DNA of 64,000 nucleotides from Rhodeus uyekii (Eukaryota; Chordata; Actinopteri; Cypriniformes; Acheilognathidae). The stretch's first letter is position 1, and each line of letters starts with the position of its first letter. Below, piece by piece: positions 12,339-24,118 of the stretch. The position numbers and the translations under genes are program-made. The stretch spans positions 1-64,000 of the forward strand of contig JAWRVZ010000240.1 in the NCBI GenBank assembly GCA_037043235.1, given 5' to 3'. The notes beneath the pieces are model-generated. The model was not told where the DNA came from. It worked only from the letters and a program-made list of their open reading frames with translations, and searched no databases.

Positions 12339-13424
12339 CAGGGTCCTCAAACTGCGGCCCGCAAAGCCCTCTCATCCGGCCCGCGGAGACCTTTTTGTCT
12401 ACGGAAAAAAATGCATAAATTTATGTGTGTCCTGCCAAGATCAGCCGTCGCTTACGAGGATGTTATGTTTTTATCTAATTAAAATAGAAGCGCGCAGAAG
12501 CGCGTTCCCTTTCTAGAGCGGGAACGAGATGTTGCAATGAAAAGCATTTGGGAACTCCTCCACTTCACGTAATTTCTGAAACCTTATAGGATAACGGCAG
12601 TTGAAAACTGGCCAATCGTAGCGCGATGCGGCTCTGGCAGACAGACGGTATAAACAGCATAACCGCGTTAGAATAATTGACGTTCAATTCAATTGCGTCA
12701 GAATATTTCCTTCACTCTTCTCTAAACTGAATATGGAAAAATAACCGAGGTTACGATCGTAAACTGAGACGTTTTCCAGCCGATCACTACATTAAAAAAC
12801 CTTATTCACTGCATACTTTTTCTACTTCTGGTCACCGTCAATGAGAGGATATACCGTTTTTTCCCACATATAAACCGCAGACGCATTTCTTTTGCACCCT
12901 TATATAGCTTGCGGTGTGATATATAAAATATATAAAAATGTTATGTATAAAACACATAAAATGTGTGATATAGCCCGCAGGACTGGTGGGTTTTTCCCCC
13001 CGTTTTTGCCTAAGGAAGACATTCCTAATGTCAAAACTTTTGCATCAATGTACCTTTCAATCTTTTGAACAACATACATGTGTGAACAAACATTTTCAAG
13101 AATAAAATACGTGAAGAACAATTTGAGAACAAACTTGTCCGATGATAATCTCAGGTCACTGTTGATGTTGGGAAATCAAATCTAAAGCCAGAAATGTCTG
13201 CTATTTTGGCATCCAGGAAACAATTTCACCATTCCCACTAATACAGTTGTCCATGTGTAGTGTATCATTGTGTTATTAAGTAATAACTGAATAAAATAAT
13301 ATTAAATAAATAATTAAAAACAACATTTGATTCTTTTTTATTTGGACCTCGAGTGTGTAGTCGCCCCCGAACTGCTGTTTGACAGTTAATGCGGCCCTCG
13401 GGCTGAAAGGTTTTGAGACGCCTG
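12339..13424 (+). mobile_element. hAT-superfamily DNA transposon, degenerate
   Basis: The element begins CAGGGTCCTCAAACT and ends with the inverse of CAGGCGTCTCAAAAC, the CAG-N-TCTCAAA form of hAT ends. GCGGCCC/GGCCCGC motifs lie just inside both ends. The flanking octamers CTGTATAT (12331-12338) and CTGAATAC (13425-13432) agree at six of eight positions, consistent with an 8-bp target duplication that has aged. The interior retains the 3' part of a transposase gene (13021-13255). At 1086 bp it is much shorter than autonomous hAT elements, so most of the coding region is deleted. Confidence 0.8.
13021..13255 (+). pseudogene. hAT transposase C-terminal remnant
   Basis: The plus strand encodes the dimerisation region that closes hAT transposases. 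From 13081 it reads CEQTFSRIKYVKNNLRTNLS, then DDNLRSLLMLG, and after a one-base loss near 13177 continues NLKPEMSAILASRKQ to a stop. The C-E-Q-x-F-S-x-I-K pattern followed by R-x-x-L-x-D-x-x-L is the signature of this domain. The preceding codons (FPNVKTFASMY) belong to the same protein but are separated by a frameshift. The catalytic RNase-H core is absent. The product would have bound the ends of its own element. Confidence 0.75.
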
Positions 13425-13499
13425 CTGAATACAGTCATGGCCACTGTGCTTTAAACCTCCACAGGGTGGCGCATCTCATTCAGACCGCATAAACTGCTG

Positions 13500-13545
13500 A
13501 CTGTGTGTGCGTGTGTGTGTGTTTGTGTTTGCATGTGTGTTGAGC
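13500..13545. repeat. Imperfect (GT)n microsatellite
   Basis: GT dinucleotides interrupted by C, TT and CAT. Confidence 0.85.
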
Positions 13546-16368
13546 AGCAAATGCATAGTCTTGATGAGATTCTTTGGGCCATGCTGATGGGCTTACGCCT
13601 AGGCTTTTGGGAATACAGATTAAAGTCATGCTTTGGGCTCTTGAAGCAGAAAGCCAGGTGTACTTAAGCTGTTTAAATCAAACAGGTTAATACTTTGATT
13701 CTGGAGAAACGCACCTTGTGGGGATCCTTCAGGTTCCTTTAAAGCTTTTCGGCTTTGGAGGCAGAAAACATTTGCCATTTTCTTATTTGATCCGGAGGCG
13801 TCTGATGATTGAAAGTTCATCAAACTTCAAAATCAGAGAGGACTTATGTTTTGTTTCTGTTTCTGTTTTAAAAGTATGTTATGTTAGGCAGATAGTTCAA
13901 GTTAAACAAAATCATTCTGCTAAAAATTTAGTCATTTTAAATTTCATATGAAAAGTAATTTCCTTGTAAATTATACACTGTTCGGCCAAATTAAAGTTGC
14001 GGTTTGGATTTAAATAGGCAAATAGTCCATGACTGGATCATTATTGCAGTGATTATTATGTTTCTAGAATGCTATATGCGTGACAACCGTTCTTCTAAAC
14101 AGAATTGAAGAAGTTCATAGCTTTTAATTTCTTAAACAACCTTGTAGGAAGAAACATCATGGCCAATTTTGAGGATGACAATGTCAAGATTCATCAGCTA
14201 AAACTGTGAAAGAAGGATTGTGAGAGATGAAGAAACATTTTCACTGAATCTGCAGCTCTGAGTTCAGACCTTAAACTCAGCAGGAAAATTTACAGAGTGA
14301 TGGACTCTTGCATTAACAATACAATGTAATATGTATATTTAAATATGTATATTTAAACTTTCTGGTAAAGGTTTTCTGTGTAAATCAAAGGTTCAATATT
14401 AATCAATATTAATTATCCATAAATTGGCATTGAAATGACATCTTCTAAAAATATAAATAAGTAATTATTTTCAATTACCCTCAAATTCCTCGTAGTAAAC
14501 CTACAGAGTGTGTTGTTCACTCTAATTTGAAGTCCACATCATTTTGTTTTGTGACTGCAATGCCAATGTCAGTGTCAAGATTTCTGGTTTATCTCCAAGT
14601 CTGTCATGAAGCTGGTGTCATAAACCCACCAAAAGAAAACGAGCAACATTAATCATAAAATAGCTGCTGCTGTCATTTAGATACTTAAACAAGTATCAAA
14701 ATCACTGATTTGGATCAAAGAAGTGATCAAAGGAATTGAAAATGAACTTAAGCATACTTCAAACAAATGCTGAAGAAATGTGACATTAAGAGCTCTTGCA
14801 GCATTTGAGACACGCAGAAACTTGATCTCATGAATAACATTCACACATTTATAAGTGTCCCTTAAGACTTTGCAAAATAACATTTCTGCAGAGTCTGTAG
14901 CCAATATAATTTTTAAGAGGTGCATCACACTAAATAGGCTTCCTAAAGACAAAACCCCCCCCCATCAGATGTGAAATGCAGTCGTGTGGAGCGGCCGTGT
15001 GACTGCAGACAGATTTAATGTAAGGGCTGTTGTGGTCTCCAGTTCAGCTCAAGTTCTCTCAACCAGACTTAAACCCCATTGCTCTTGCCGACATGTTCTT
15101 TTTTCTTCGCCACTTAATAAAATCCCTTCTAAGTCCGACTGGGAAACAATCATTCCAGCCTTCGTCCATTCATCTCGCAGGATGTTTTGGCAACATTATT
15201 TGCCCTTTGAAGCCGGAGACATGAGAACAACAACAGAAACAGACCTCAAGGGTCGCCGCGGCTTGAATGAAGGTTAAAATCACGTTGAATGATAGTACCA
15301 TAATCAAGGGTTGCGTCCCTACTGAGCTGTGCTTTGTAATTATGATTTATTAATGCAATAAAAAAGATCAAACATGATCATCAAACCACATGATTTCTCT
15401 TATTCTTAGACATTAGAAAATTAACAATTCGCTACTGGCAAATAGCATAACCATATAGTGCTGATGTCAATGCCGTGCGTCCGGAAAACCTGAAGCATCT
15501 TGTTCCTGATTTTTCGGGTAGCACGGTTTCAGTCAAGTAACCTGAGATGTTTTCTCTCAACTGTATATGTTCCAAAACTGACTGAGTACTTGGCAAAACT
15601 TGGCATTTTGGTATAATTTTGTATATATTTGACCATTTAAGCTGTTTAAGTAAATGAATCAAACCTACCTACTCTGATGTCATCTTTACAATTATGGGAG
15701 TTATGTAAAAAAGAGTGGATGTTTACAATTATGTGTACATTTTTACACACTATAAACACACGTTGGTGTTCAAACAACTTATAAGTACATTTTACATAAT
15801 AGGTCCCTTTAAAATAATTAGTGGATACTAATTAATCTTATATTACAAGCAAAATCATTGTAAATACTCTCATGGACTTTTATAACTCAGTACAGCTTGA
15901 GCAATGTGCTTTTTTCGGTTAATGCTGTATTTCCGCCGTACAATAAGCATCCAACGTGCATTAAACACGTGTCACGCACAGCAACCATGCCTCATCAGTT
16001 GGACATCCAGACTTCCAAATGTTCCAGCCTCCAGCACTCGGTTAGGCCAGGAGCCAATTTAACATTGATAATTGGAAACTTGAGCCTGGAATGAACAGCA
16101 GTCGGTGACAAGTTTACTACGGTGATAAAAATAGACTATGTGACTGTCACAATGAGCCAACAGAATGGCTGTGTTTGACCAGCGCTGCTGATGATCCACA
16201 CCATCTGCTCGTCCTCGGGTTTGATCATAAGATGAGCGGGAGAAGCACACAAAATCTGGTTAATAGCTCAATCGTTTCTTCTAGACAGCAAAGAGATTGC
16301 ATGGAGAGCAAAAAGAAACTTATAGTCTTTCTTTCACCCAATTTGTATCATTCGCACAACAATAAATA
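13546..16368. other. Intergenic DNA without recognised genes
   Basis: Open frames up to 97 codons (14984-15277) have no recognisable motif, and two frames of similar length overlap there, which argues against coding. The block from about 14980 to 15280 is complex and less AT-rich than its surroundings and could be regulatory. No TIR pair or array was found. Confidence 0.4.
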
Positions 16369-17164
16369 CAGTAATACCGTGTGATGAGTGACTTTGTATA
16401 CGAGGAAATCGGTGTACGAGCATGGAAAGTCAAATCGGTGTACGAGCATTGTATCGGTGTGCGAGAAAAACTTTCCCTCGCCCACGCGCATTTTTTTGTG
16501 GAAATATCCCAACGACAGCCTCTCACAAAGCCTATCACCCCTTCACTCATTAATTCTCTCAGCGTCGCTCAGTTTAGTTGCATCTTTCACTACAGTGATT
16601 TTTTTATAAGTGATTTACAGCAGTTTTACCTCGTGTTGTTAACATTAATTGTGATCGCTATTGTTCACGTAGTGAGATATACACGTACAATACAGCATAT
16701 AGATAATGGCCCTCAAGATGAGTAAGAAAGAAGGGATTGAAATTCTCCCTGTAAGCAGTAAAACCCTCCTCTCGTCTCCTTCACACCAGCAGCGACGCGA
16801 CTCAAAGATAAAGTGCGCGTTACATTAAATATTTTTAGAGTTTAATTGTCCATTATTAATTAGTATTTTTTATGAGATCTTTATAAGATCTCATTTAAAT
16901 AAATATAAATCGTATAAATAAATATATGTAAATATAAATAAAATTATAATGATTTAAATATAAATCATATAAATCGTTATTATTTTAACTGTAATTAATA
17001 GGGTAAAACCAAAAAAATATTTAAAATGGGCATATATGGTCGTGTGGAACGGATCGAGTGATTTTTATTGCATTCTTAAGGGGAAAATTGTTTTGGTGTA
17101 CGAGCATTTTGAGTTACGAGTTCGCTATTGGAACGAATTAAACTCGTAAACCGAGGTATTACTG
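16369..17164. mobile_element. Tigger/pogo-like non-autonomous element (796 bp)
   Basis: The element starts CAGTAATACC and ends GGTATTACTG, each next to a TA dinucleotide (16367-16368, 17165-17166), the target duplication of pogo/Tigger elements. The sub-terminal region at both ends repeats GGTGTACGAG-type motifs. Its left 300 bases are the reverse complement of 1-356. A short ATG-led frame near 16706 has no recognisable transposase motif, so this copy appears to be an internally deleted derivative that would depend on a transposase supplied elsewhere. Confidence 0.8.
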
Positions 17165-17166
17165 TA

Positions 17167-17310
17167 TGTCAGTTTTCACTCATTCTCACGTGGTTCCAAA
17201 CCTGTATGCTTTTCTTCAAACTCAAACGCAGATGCTCAGCAGAATGCTAGAAGAATTTCAAGCCCCAAAAGAGGCAAAACAAACAATCGCAACATAGTAT
17301 TTGAATACTG
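17167..17310 (-). mobile_element. Left part of a fish MITE, split by later insertions
   Basis: The text TCATTCTCACGTGGTTCCAA followed by ACCTGTATG matches a very common fish non-autonomous DNA element whose terminus normally reads CACCCTCATG-TTGTTCCAAACC. The inner part of the same element type resumes at 18455. The outer TIR is missing on the left, where the Tigger-like element abuts. Confidence 0.5.
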
Positions 17311-17732
17311 GCATGAGTTATGAGTTACCCTGGCTTACGAGTCGGCCGGACTACCTTCTCCTATGGGGGTTCGTGCCCACTCCACTAGGAGCGTGGCTGC
17401 CTCAAAGGCCCTTCTAGCAGTAGTTTACCTTGCTGATGTCTGTGATGCGGCTGACTGGTCCTCCTCACACAGTTTTCTGAGGGTCTATCAACTAGACCTC
17501 AACTCTGCTCCATGAATGTGGGTGCTTATGTAGTGAGCTACGTTGCACTCATCAGGCCATTGCCACTGTTGGTACATCATTCCCCTAGTGTCTGAGGTCA
17601 GCCTCTAGCTTCTGTTTCCGGCTTCCGGTGCATCTTTATCATCCTGGTTCATGACGCCACTGGCCCACGACATGCATTCACACTCGATCGTCGATTCAAT
17701 AGTGCTTCACAAGACGATATGCTATAGCATTC
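17311..17732 (+). mobile_element. DIRS-like retroelement remnant (5' part)
   Basis: This stretch contains the end of a tyrosine-recombinase reading frame (17378-17512) and downstream non-coding sequence. It resumes after the hAT MITE at 18256. DIRS-type elements use a tyrosine recombinase in place of a DDE integrase. Neither the reverse transcriptase nor split terminal repeats are present. Confidence 0.6.
17378..17512 (+). pseudogene. Tyrosine recombinase C-terminal fragment (DIRS type)
   Basis: An uninterrupted run of 45 codons ends at a natural stop (17513-17515). It begins HSTRSVAASKALL, where H-x-x-R is the second catalytic box of tyrosine recombinases. It continues with VCDAADWSSSHSF and FLRVYQLDL, placing a W/H residue and the F-x-R-x-Y nucleophile tyrosine at the expected spacing. 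The catalytic residues visible here are therefore intact, although the N-terminal half with the first catalytic arginine is gone. Fish DIRS elements carry this arrangement; bacterial-type integrases are excluded by the context. In life the enzyme would circularise or integrate the retroelement DNA. Confidence 0.75.
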
Positions 17733-17740
17733 CCCTAGCG

Positions 17741-18247
17741 CAGTGGTTCTCAAATAGTGGGGTGCGGAGCGATGCCAGGGGGGGCGCGTGTTACCCTGGG
17801 GTACATGCTTTTTTTGCCAGGGAGTAGGTTTTCTTGCACTGAACAAGAGCAGCATATATGAAGTTCAGATAACCGTCCCCTCATCCTTTGACGTGTATCT
17901 GTTCATGTGTCACGTGATCAGCCACTAAATTCACACGTGTTTTCACGCGATATCTGGCACTGATCCAAAAAAAGACACGATCAGAGCTTGTCATTTATCA
18001 CAACAATTCAGTGTTTTCAACCACATAAGATTTCTTTTAGGTTTCAAGAAGTTGAGCCAACAAGTTGGTGACTATTTTGAATGATCTATTATACAACGCT
18101 TTTTGTGACTGCGGTATGTCAGGTGACAAGCATGACGCGTTGCCATGGAAACAATAAGGCGAAAGTTCCAAAATGGGGGGAGGGGGGGCACGCAAAATGT
18201 TTACCTCTTCCTATGGGGGCGTGACAGAAAATAATTGAGAAGCACTG
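17741..18247. mobile_element. hAT MITE (507 bp) with perfect 8-bp target duplication
   Basis: The element starts CAGTGGTTCTCAAAT and ends with the inverse of CAGTGCTTCTCAATT, the classic Charlie-like hAT terminus. CCCTAGCG stands on both sides (17733-17740 and 18248-18255) without a mismatch. The interior contains no transposase. The duplication falls inside the DIRS-like remnant, so this is the later insertion. Confidence 0.9.
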
Positions 18248-18255
18248 CCCTAGCG

Positions 18256-18330
18256 TTTCAACGCAGTGTCTCGTTCACCATTCAGGGAACTATGGTTACA
18301 TACCCAACCTAAGACGTCTCTCCTAAAGAA
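18256..18330 (+). mobile_element. DIRS-like remnant (3' part)
   Basis: Continues the sequence interrupted at 17740. The segment AACGCAGTGTCTCGTTC with AGGGAACTATGGTTACATAC resembles the fragment at 8811-8866. Confidence 0.5.
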
Positions 18331-18454
18331 TTCAAGAAGAAACACCCAAGACAACTTGATCCGTCAGTTTAAATTGTACTGCATCAACCATCCACAAGCT
18401 CTTCAGTCATTGAGTCTGCAGATAATTTCCAATAACTCCAACATGCAGTCATAA

Positions 18455-18740
18455 CTTAACTAACTTCATGAAGTATGACTTTCATTCTGCTGTGGAACAT
18501 TCTTTTCAATAATTATATTGAAAGCGAATGAGGACTGGAGTTTGAAGCGCCAAAATGACAAAAAATCACCTCAAAAGCATCATAAAAGTAGTCAATATGT
18601 GTCATGAAAAGCCTTCAAAGCCTTCTGAAGTCATCCTGTGAGGAACCGCACCAGCTTCTGTCTTTGGTGACTTTGTGAAATCTTCATTCAAAGCGATTGT
18701 ATGGCTTCAGAAGACTTGTATAGAAGAATATATGATATTC
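18455..18740 (-). mobile_element. Interior of the fish MITE begun at 17167
   Basis: Motifs such as CATAAAAGTAGTCAATATG and AGCCTTCTGAAGTCAT are typical of the interior of the common fish MITE whose end lies at 17167-17310. The right TIR is not recognisable. Confidence 0.4.
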
Positions 18741-20296
18741 TACATCTTCTATACTGTATATTCTAAAGCAGTATTGCATGTGTCCTTCACAGAAATAGTA
18801 TTCCTAAAATATGCTGTGAAAAGTTTAGTGAAAAAGTGCATGCAAGATAGTACTCAAAATAACAGAAAACTGGGCAGAAGTACAATCAAAGTATCTAAAG
18901 AAATTTCACTTTTGCTTCTTTTAAATTCTAATTTAATAATAACATTTCATTTTACAAATAGTCTTATTTTGTTTTGTAACTTCCTAACTTAACATAAAAC
19001 CAACCAAATGAAACCAACTTTTTTGCCTTTCTGAAACAATATGTTCAATATGTATATCTTCAATAACAATATGAACAATATGTTCAATATGAGTTCTAAC
19101 CTTTCCAAAAAACAGACTAAACAGAAAGATAAATTGAATAAAATCTGAATTAGAATAATTTTCACTGGAACTAATAAACACTTCAGTCAAAAGATATCAA
19201 ACATGTTAGGTCATTAGGGACTCCAGGTGGAAATATATATATGATTAAGCATCTTCTGGTTCTTATCAGAGAAGGATTTTTTTTTTTTTAAGTAAATGGA
19301 TGCCTTCCACTCCTCCCATGTGCTTCTCCTCTTCAGTCTGGCAGAAATGATGGGTGGTTCCAGCAAAAAATGTTTTGCTCACTTGGCAATAAAAGTGTAG
19401 ATAAAGGCTGGTGCATCAACTTACCCACTGGCTCATGTTACTCCACTCTCCCCAAGATAATTCTGTGTGCACAACAAACCATTGAACTTGGGATATAGGG
19501 CAATTCACATAGAGCCACCTGTTGTGCCATCAGCCCATTTTGCGGTATGGTTTTTTGGCTGCCTCAGAGGATGCAATAAAGCAGACCTAAGTCCTTGAAA
19601 TATGATGTACTAATGAAAGCCACATTTGGAACCCTTTTTTTAAAGTGCCAGTCTTTTTCATAGACTCTTGAAACTTGGCAAATAGGACAGTGGACACAGA
19701 CGTATTGTGGCATCAGCTCATGTTGTGTCAGGGTGTCTCTGCCACCACAGAGCATGCGTCAATTTCAAAATTACACCTTGATATTAGAGGTACTTCCTAG
19801 AGAAAAGCCACATTTTGAGCAAATAGATATCTATTAATTTTTGCTCTTGCTCTTGTTTTTTTCTTCATAGCAAGATGGCAGTGATGCACAAACAAAACAG
19901 GTTATAGCGTATATATAAATAGAAAATGTAATGAGTAAGCAAGCAAAACATTTCAGTGAGCATGTGAATCGTTTCTTGAGGCTATGAGAAAGTTTATTGT
20001 GTGCATGAAAAGTTGTGACAATATTTGACGAGCTCAATAATGCCTGTTGATTTCTGTAGCTGCTTTATAGATGAAATTGAAGTTATCTAATGATTGATGA
20101 ATTTTGCAACATTAACACTGTTATTATCCTGCATTAAGCCCTGTATAAATATTACATTGATGCGATTTCAAATAGAAATCTTTTCTAACATTATAAATGT
20201 CTTCACTGTCATTTTTAGTCAATTTAATGTACCTTCAGTGTATTCAGTTTGACTTAAAATACACAGTCAATGAAAAATGTTCGGTGTATTTTTATA
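18741..20296. other. AT-rich intergenic DNA, nothing recognised
   Basis: Contains small internal duplications of ATATGTTCAATATG near 19040-19090 and a poly-T run near 19278. Open frames have no known motif. Confidence 0.45.
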
Positions 20297-20624
20297 TGTC
20301 ACAGTAATGTTGTGTCTCGTCAGTTCTTGTTGCCTCCTGTGTGATCCATTGTGTTTCTGTCTTGTCCGCCACTCCCCTTGTTAGTCTTGTCAGGTGTTTC
20401 CCATTATCCAGTATATATAAACCCTCATGTTTTTCCATGTCTTTGTCGATTGTTGATGTTCCTATGTCGCTTCTTCCCATGTGTGTTGGTTCAGTGTTCC
20501 GTGTCCATTACCTTTTGTTTTGTAATGACATTTTTTTCGTTTTTGTTTTATTAAAGAGCGTTTTCCTTGAAACCCTTGTTTTCTCGCCCTCATCATTCAC
20601 CACCACAACCGCGTTACATAACGC
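20297..20624 (+). mobile_element. Short LTR-like element, copy 1
   Basis: The segment starts TGTCACAG, has a TATATATAA box at about 20412 and a polyadenylation signal ATTAAA at about 20550, the order expected in an LTR (U3 promoter, R, polyA). Pentamers TTATA before and TTATT after agree at four of five positions. Related copies in opposite orientation lie at 30131, 30771, 33070, 51434 and 53415. No protein is encoded. Confidence 0.6.
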
Positions 20625-20644
20625 TTATTAGAGAAAGTCACGGG

Positions 20645-20870
20645 TCTAACTATAGCTGTTTCTCAATTCTAAGAAGACAAAGAATAGGCTTGTGTTCTTG
20701 TGCCAGGCGACCTTGAAAGAAGAAACTCAGAAGGATGTGAGGACACAGAACACATCCTTGTGAAAATTGAGATGCACTGCTATCTTGTTGCTCAACTGAC
20801 CGTCCCAGCATATTATAAGTAGTGGGCAGTGCACAATAAATACAACAGAACATCACTAACAAATGCCATA
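20645..20870. repeat. Probable interspersed repeat fragment
   Basis: AGCTGTTTCTCAATTCTAAG and the following TTGTGCCAGGC resemble a common fish repeat. Boundaries are uncertain. Confidence 0.3.
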
Positions 20871-21229
20871 ACCTATTAAAACATTTATTTCATATTATTA
20901 TTAGTTTTTCTGAAAATGAGTATATGTTTAATGCTACTTATGTTTTGTCAATGTTAAGGTCATTTTTAATATGCCAATAAAAAATACAGCAGTCTTTCTT
21001 CGGGTCTTTATCACTTTATTAGACATGCGCAAAACAAAGTGGCAAATGTTTATTTACACGAGTCGTCACATATTTGCAAGCTTGCAGTGGGAATCTCTTT
21101 AATAAAAAGTTTCAAGCTTACAGGCTTCCATACATCGTCCACATTTTTAATGGTTAGGTTCTCTCAAGTCTGGACTTGATGCATCCTTGATATCTTTCAT
21201 GCATTATCTTTACTTGCATTCATGACTAC

Positions 21230-21480
21230 TGGGCTGTGTCCGAAATCCCATACTCTTTTGAGTAGGTGCTTATTTTGAAAAAGTAATTACTTTACAACTG
21301 CTAAGACATATGATCTATACCGTATGAATGTAATCTTAATGTAATACATTCATCATGTCGTCAATATCATGTGACCACCCAGCATCGGTAGCCTTATTTC
21401 ACTGCCATTCACAACGAGAACACAGGGATGCAAGATCGCTTAAGAACGCATATTGAGAAACGACCTATGTTTTGGAACAG
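21230..21480. mobile_element. Probable non-autonomous DNA transposon fragment
   Basis: The start GGGCTGTGTCCGAAATC is a common terminus of fish non-autonomous DNA elements. The other end is not clear. Confidence 0.4.
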
Positions 21481-22423
21481 ATGTCTATTGTCTGTCCATT
21501 GATTGTTCTCCTCGCACATCCGTGTAATTAGCAGTCTGAGACGAGAATGCCAACCCTCGTGAGAGTCCTGTGAGCGCGCTCTCTTTAATCAGACTGACAT
21601 GCTTCATCTCAACTCAAATCCAACACAAACAATCCTATCTGTTCTGTCCAAATGTGCACCACAAAACTGTCTTGTCCTGCCATTATTGTCTGCTGTTCAG
21701 ACATTTTGTAGCCATTATGAGGGAAATCAACATGTACACACATCATGCAAATAGCCATGTTCTGTTTGTCATTCAGGCTTTTCAGTTGCCGTATCTGTGT
21801 TTTACAACTGTTGACACAAAAGCGTGGTCTTCAAATCGTGATCAAGGTTCAGTAGAGCGAGCTAGACAGCGGAGCAGGGGGATTTGTAGAATGACAGACA
21901 TGTCTGTCCAATTTATTGAGCAAAATTTGACACTGTGCAAAATCAATTGTGTTTCTCCAGCATGTCATTTTGTGCACCCTTCTGAGACAAGAAATTCCTT
22001 TTCGAGGAAGAATAGTTGCCCACATTCACCAGGGTGACAATTATCATCTAATATACATACAGAGAACAAAATCTTCTGTTGACTGGCCTTTTCAGACTGA
22101 CAAACACAAAATCGCTTATCCTTCGACATCACTTTTTCCATCTTTGATATGCAGAGTCAACTAATTTAGACAAAAACTATGAGGGACATTCTATTGGACA
22201 AAACATTCGCATACGCCTTTGATTGCAGGATGAGTCCAATATATTTGGTCTGTTTTTCTAAGAAAAGAAGATTTTTATTTTTTTAATGCATTTTATTAAC
22301 TTTTAGAATATAGTGTTTACAATAACTACTCTCCAAAAATTCATGTTCTTCCTCAGTACATTAAACATTCCTTAATCAATGTACAATTACTTGAGAAGCA
22401 AAATGGCATCAGATATTACAGAC
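21481..22423. other. Intergenic DNA with a long but unrecognised open frame
   Basis: An open frame of 155 codons (21570-22037) starts with MSALSLIRLTCF but contains no domain I recognise, and a second frame overlaps its end. I do not call a gene. Confidence 0.35.
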
Positions 22424-22790
22424 TAGGTTTATTGATAAGGGCAAATTAGCATGAGAGCACAATCCCATAAAAGCACAGAAGGGAGTGGAAAGTTTTGCAG
22501 GTGAACTACTGATGACCAAAACAATCTTCCTCAAATTAGTGTCTGGTTTAAGGCCTGCTTTTTTTGCACGGTAAATAATGATGCAAATACCAGTAAATTA
22601 ATTAGAGCAAACCTTAGTAAATCACCTTGTGATTAATTTAAATGCTCTCCTCTAATATATTCTGTGTCTGAAAGGGAAACTCCTTGAACTGCATATGCAA
22701 GAAGACCGGCTGTAAAAAAAAGTAACCCTGTCCACACCTTTTCAGTGCTAGTTTAGTGCTTTAATAAGTCCTGGCAGTCATTTTTAACAC
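22424..22790. mobile_element. Degraded MITE related to 36749-37196
   Basis: Shares AGGGCAAATTAGC, TGAGAGCACAATC, GGAGTGGAAAGTT and CTTAGTAAATCACCTT in the same order as the copy at 36749. The terminal repeats are eroded. Confidence 0.65.
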
Positions 22791-23932
22791 CAAAACAAAT
22801 GGCCCTAAATCTTGATTTCTGAAAAAATGTATCAAAATTGCATGAGTTTCTAATATGTTCCAAATGGCATGCAAAATTGTTTGTGTCTTTCCTTTGAATT
22901 AAGTTTATTTGAGTAATTTATGCTTCTTTGACAAATGTATCTTGATTTAAGAATGTTTAGATATCTATACTGGAAATCAAGACAAAAATACTAAGTAAAG
23001 AATTCCGCCAAAGTAAGGGAAATTCACCAAAGACAATGTGTGCTTTGATTTGTACTCTCATTTTACTCTCAAGTGTAAATTGTGTACCCTGATGGCCACA
23101 ACTACTCGTCTTTGCATAAGAAGAAAAGACATGTGAAATTGTTTTGTTACCCATGGCAATGCCTTATAGCAGAGAGAAATAGAGAAACTATATATAGAGA
23201 GAATGATAGAGAGAGAGTAAATGGCAGGATAATGATTCTGCTGAGAATATCTGCTATTTACAGAAATACACAGAATGAAGATGAACATGTAAGCAGCATT
23301 TCAGGGTTCCATTTTCCAAACCATTAGCCTTGAACACTGCATCAGGATATCTAGTGTCCGTCTCAGTTGGACTGCTCACAGACCATCTGATGAATATTAC
23401 ACAAAAATGAGAGTCTTTCTTCAAACATCAAGCTCTAATGTGGTTGGCCTTTCCAGGAATCAGGCTGCACAGCTTTTCATCAATCCATCAAGAATGTAGG
23501 AAAAGTTCCCAGCTGCTACAGTCATCCTTCCCAAGCTACAAAAAGCAATTTTAGAGATTAATTGGAGAATTATTTTACATTAAAACTATCTATAACATTA
23601 TCTTTTTAAAGTTATTTTAAAGTTTGAGATTTACTGATATTATCATGATATTGCGTTAATTATTTTTAGATTATAAACGATAAATTCTATATGTTAGATA
23701 GTGGTATTTTGTATAATTGATTTAAAAATTAAACAATAAAACAAACCATTACAAATGCCTCACAACATTCTAATATATAGTACAGTAGATAATCCTTTTT
23801 TTCTAAGATTTATACTTAAGTACTGTATGTGCTCTATATTTAGCACTTCAATAATTCATTTATTGTTATATTTCATTTCAATTCTAGAAAAGTGGTGACA
23901 TTTTGTAAAATGTAATAAAATCAAGAATTTGT
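22791..23932. other. AT-rich intergenic DNA, nothing recognised
   Basis: No gene, TIR or array seen; short GAGA run near 23190-23218. Confidence 0.45.
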
Positions 23933-23933
23933 C

Positions 23934-24118
23934 AGGTATGTGTTGAAGGGATGAGGCTAAGACCCAAAGATGCAAAGAGAAGGACGTTTAATTTGCAATG
24001 AAGATAAAACAAAATTCAAACAAAACTACCCTAAAGGGGGAAAACATAACTTGCCACGGCTTGAATCAACTCGGCTCGACTGATGACGAAGCAGCACAGG
24101 ACAGCACAGCACTCCCTT
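23934..24118 (-). mobile_element. LTR fragment, same family as 63044-63736
   Basis: TCAGGTATGTGTTGAAGGGA and the following ACCCAAAGATGCA are shared with 63046-63090. Similarity continues through a block ending AGCACAGGACAG. Only the outer 185 bases of the LTR are kept; sequence then switches to the Tigger-like element. Confidence 0.7.

Noticed and set aside
21570..22037. 155-codon open frame
   Set aside because: No recognised motif or splice context, and overlapped by another frame; chance is sufficient.
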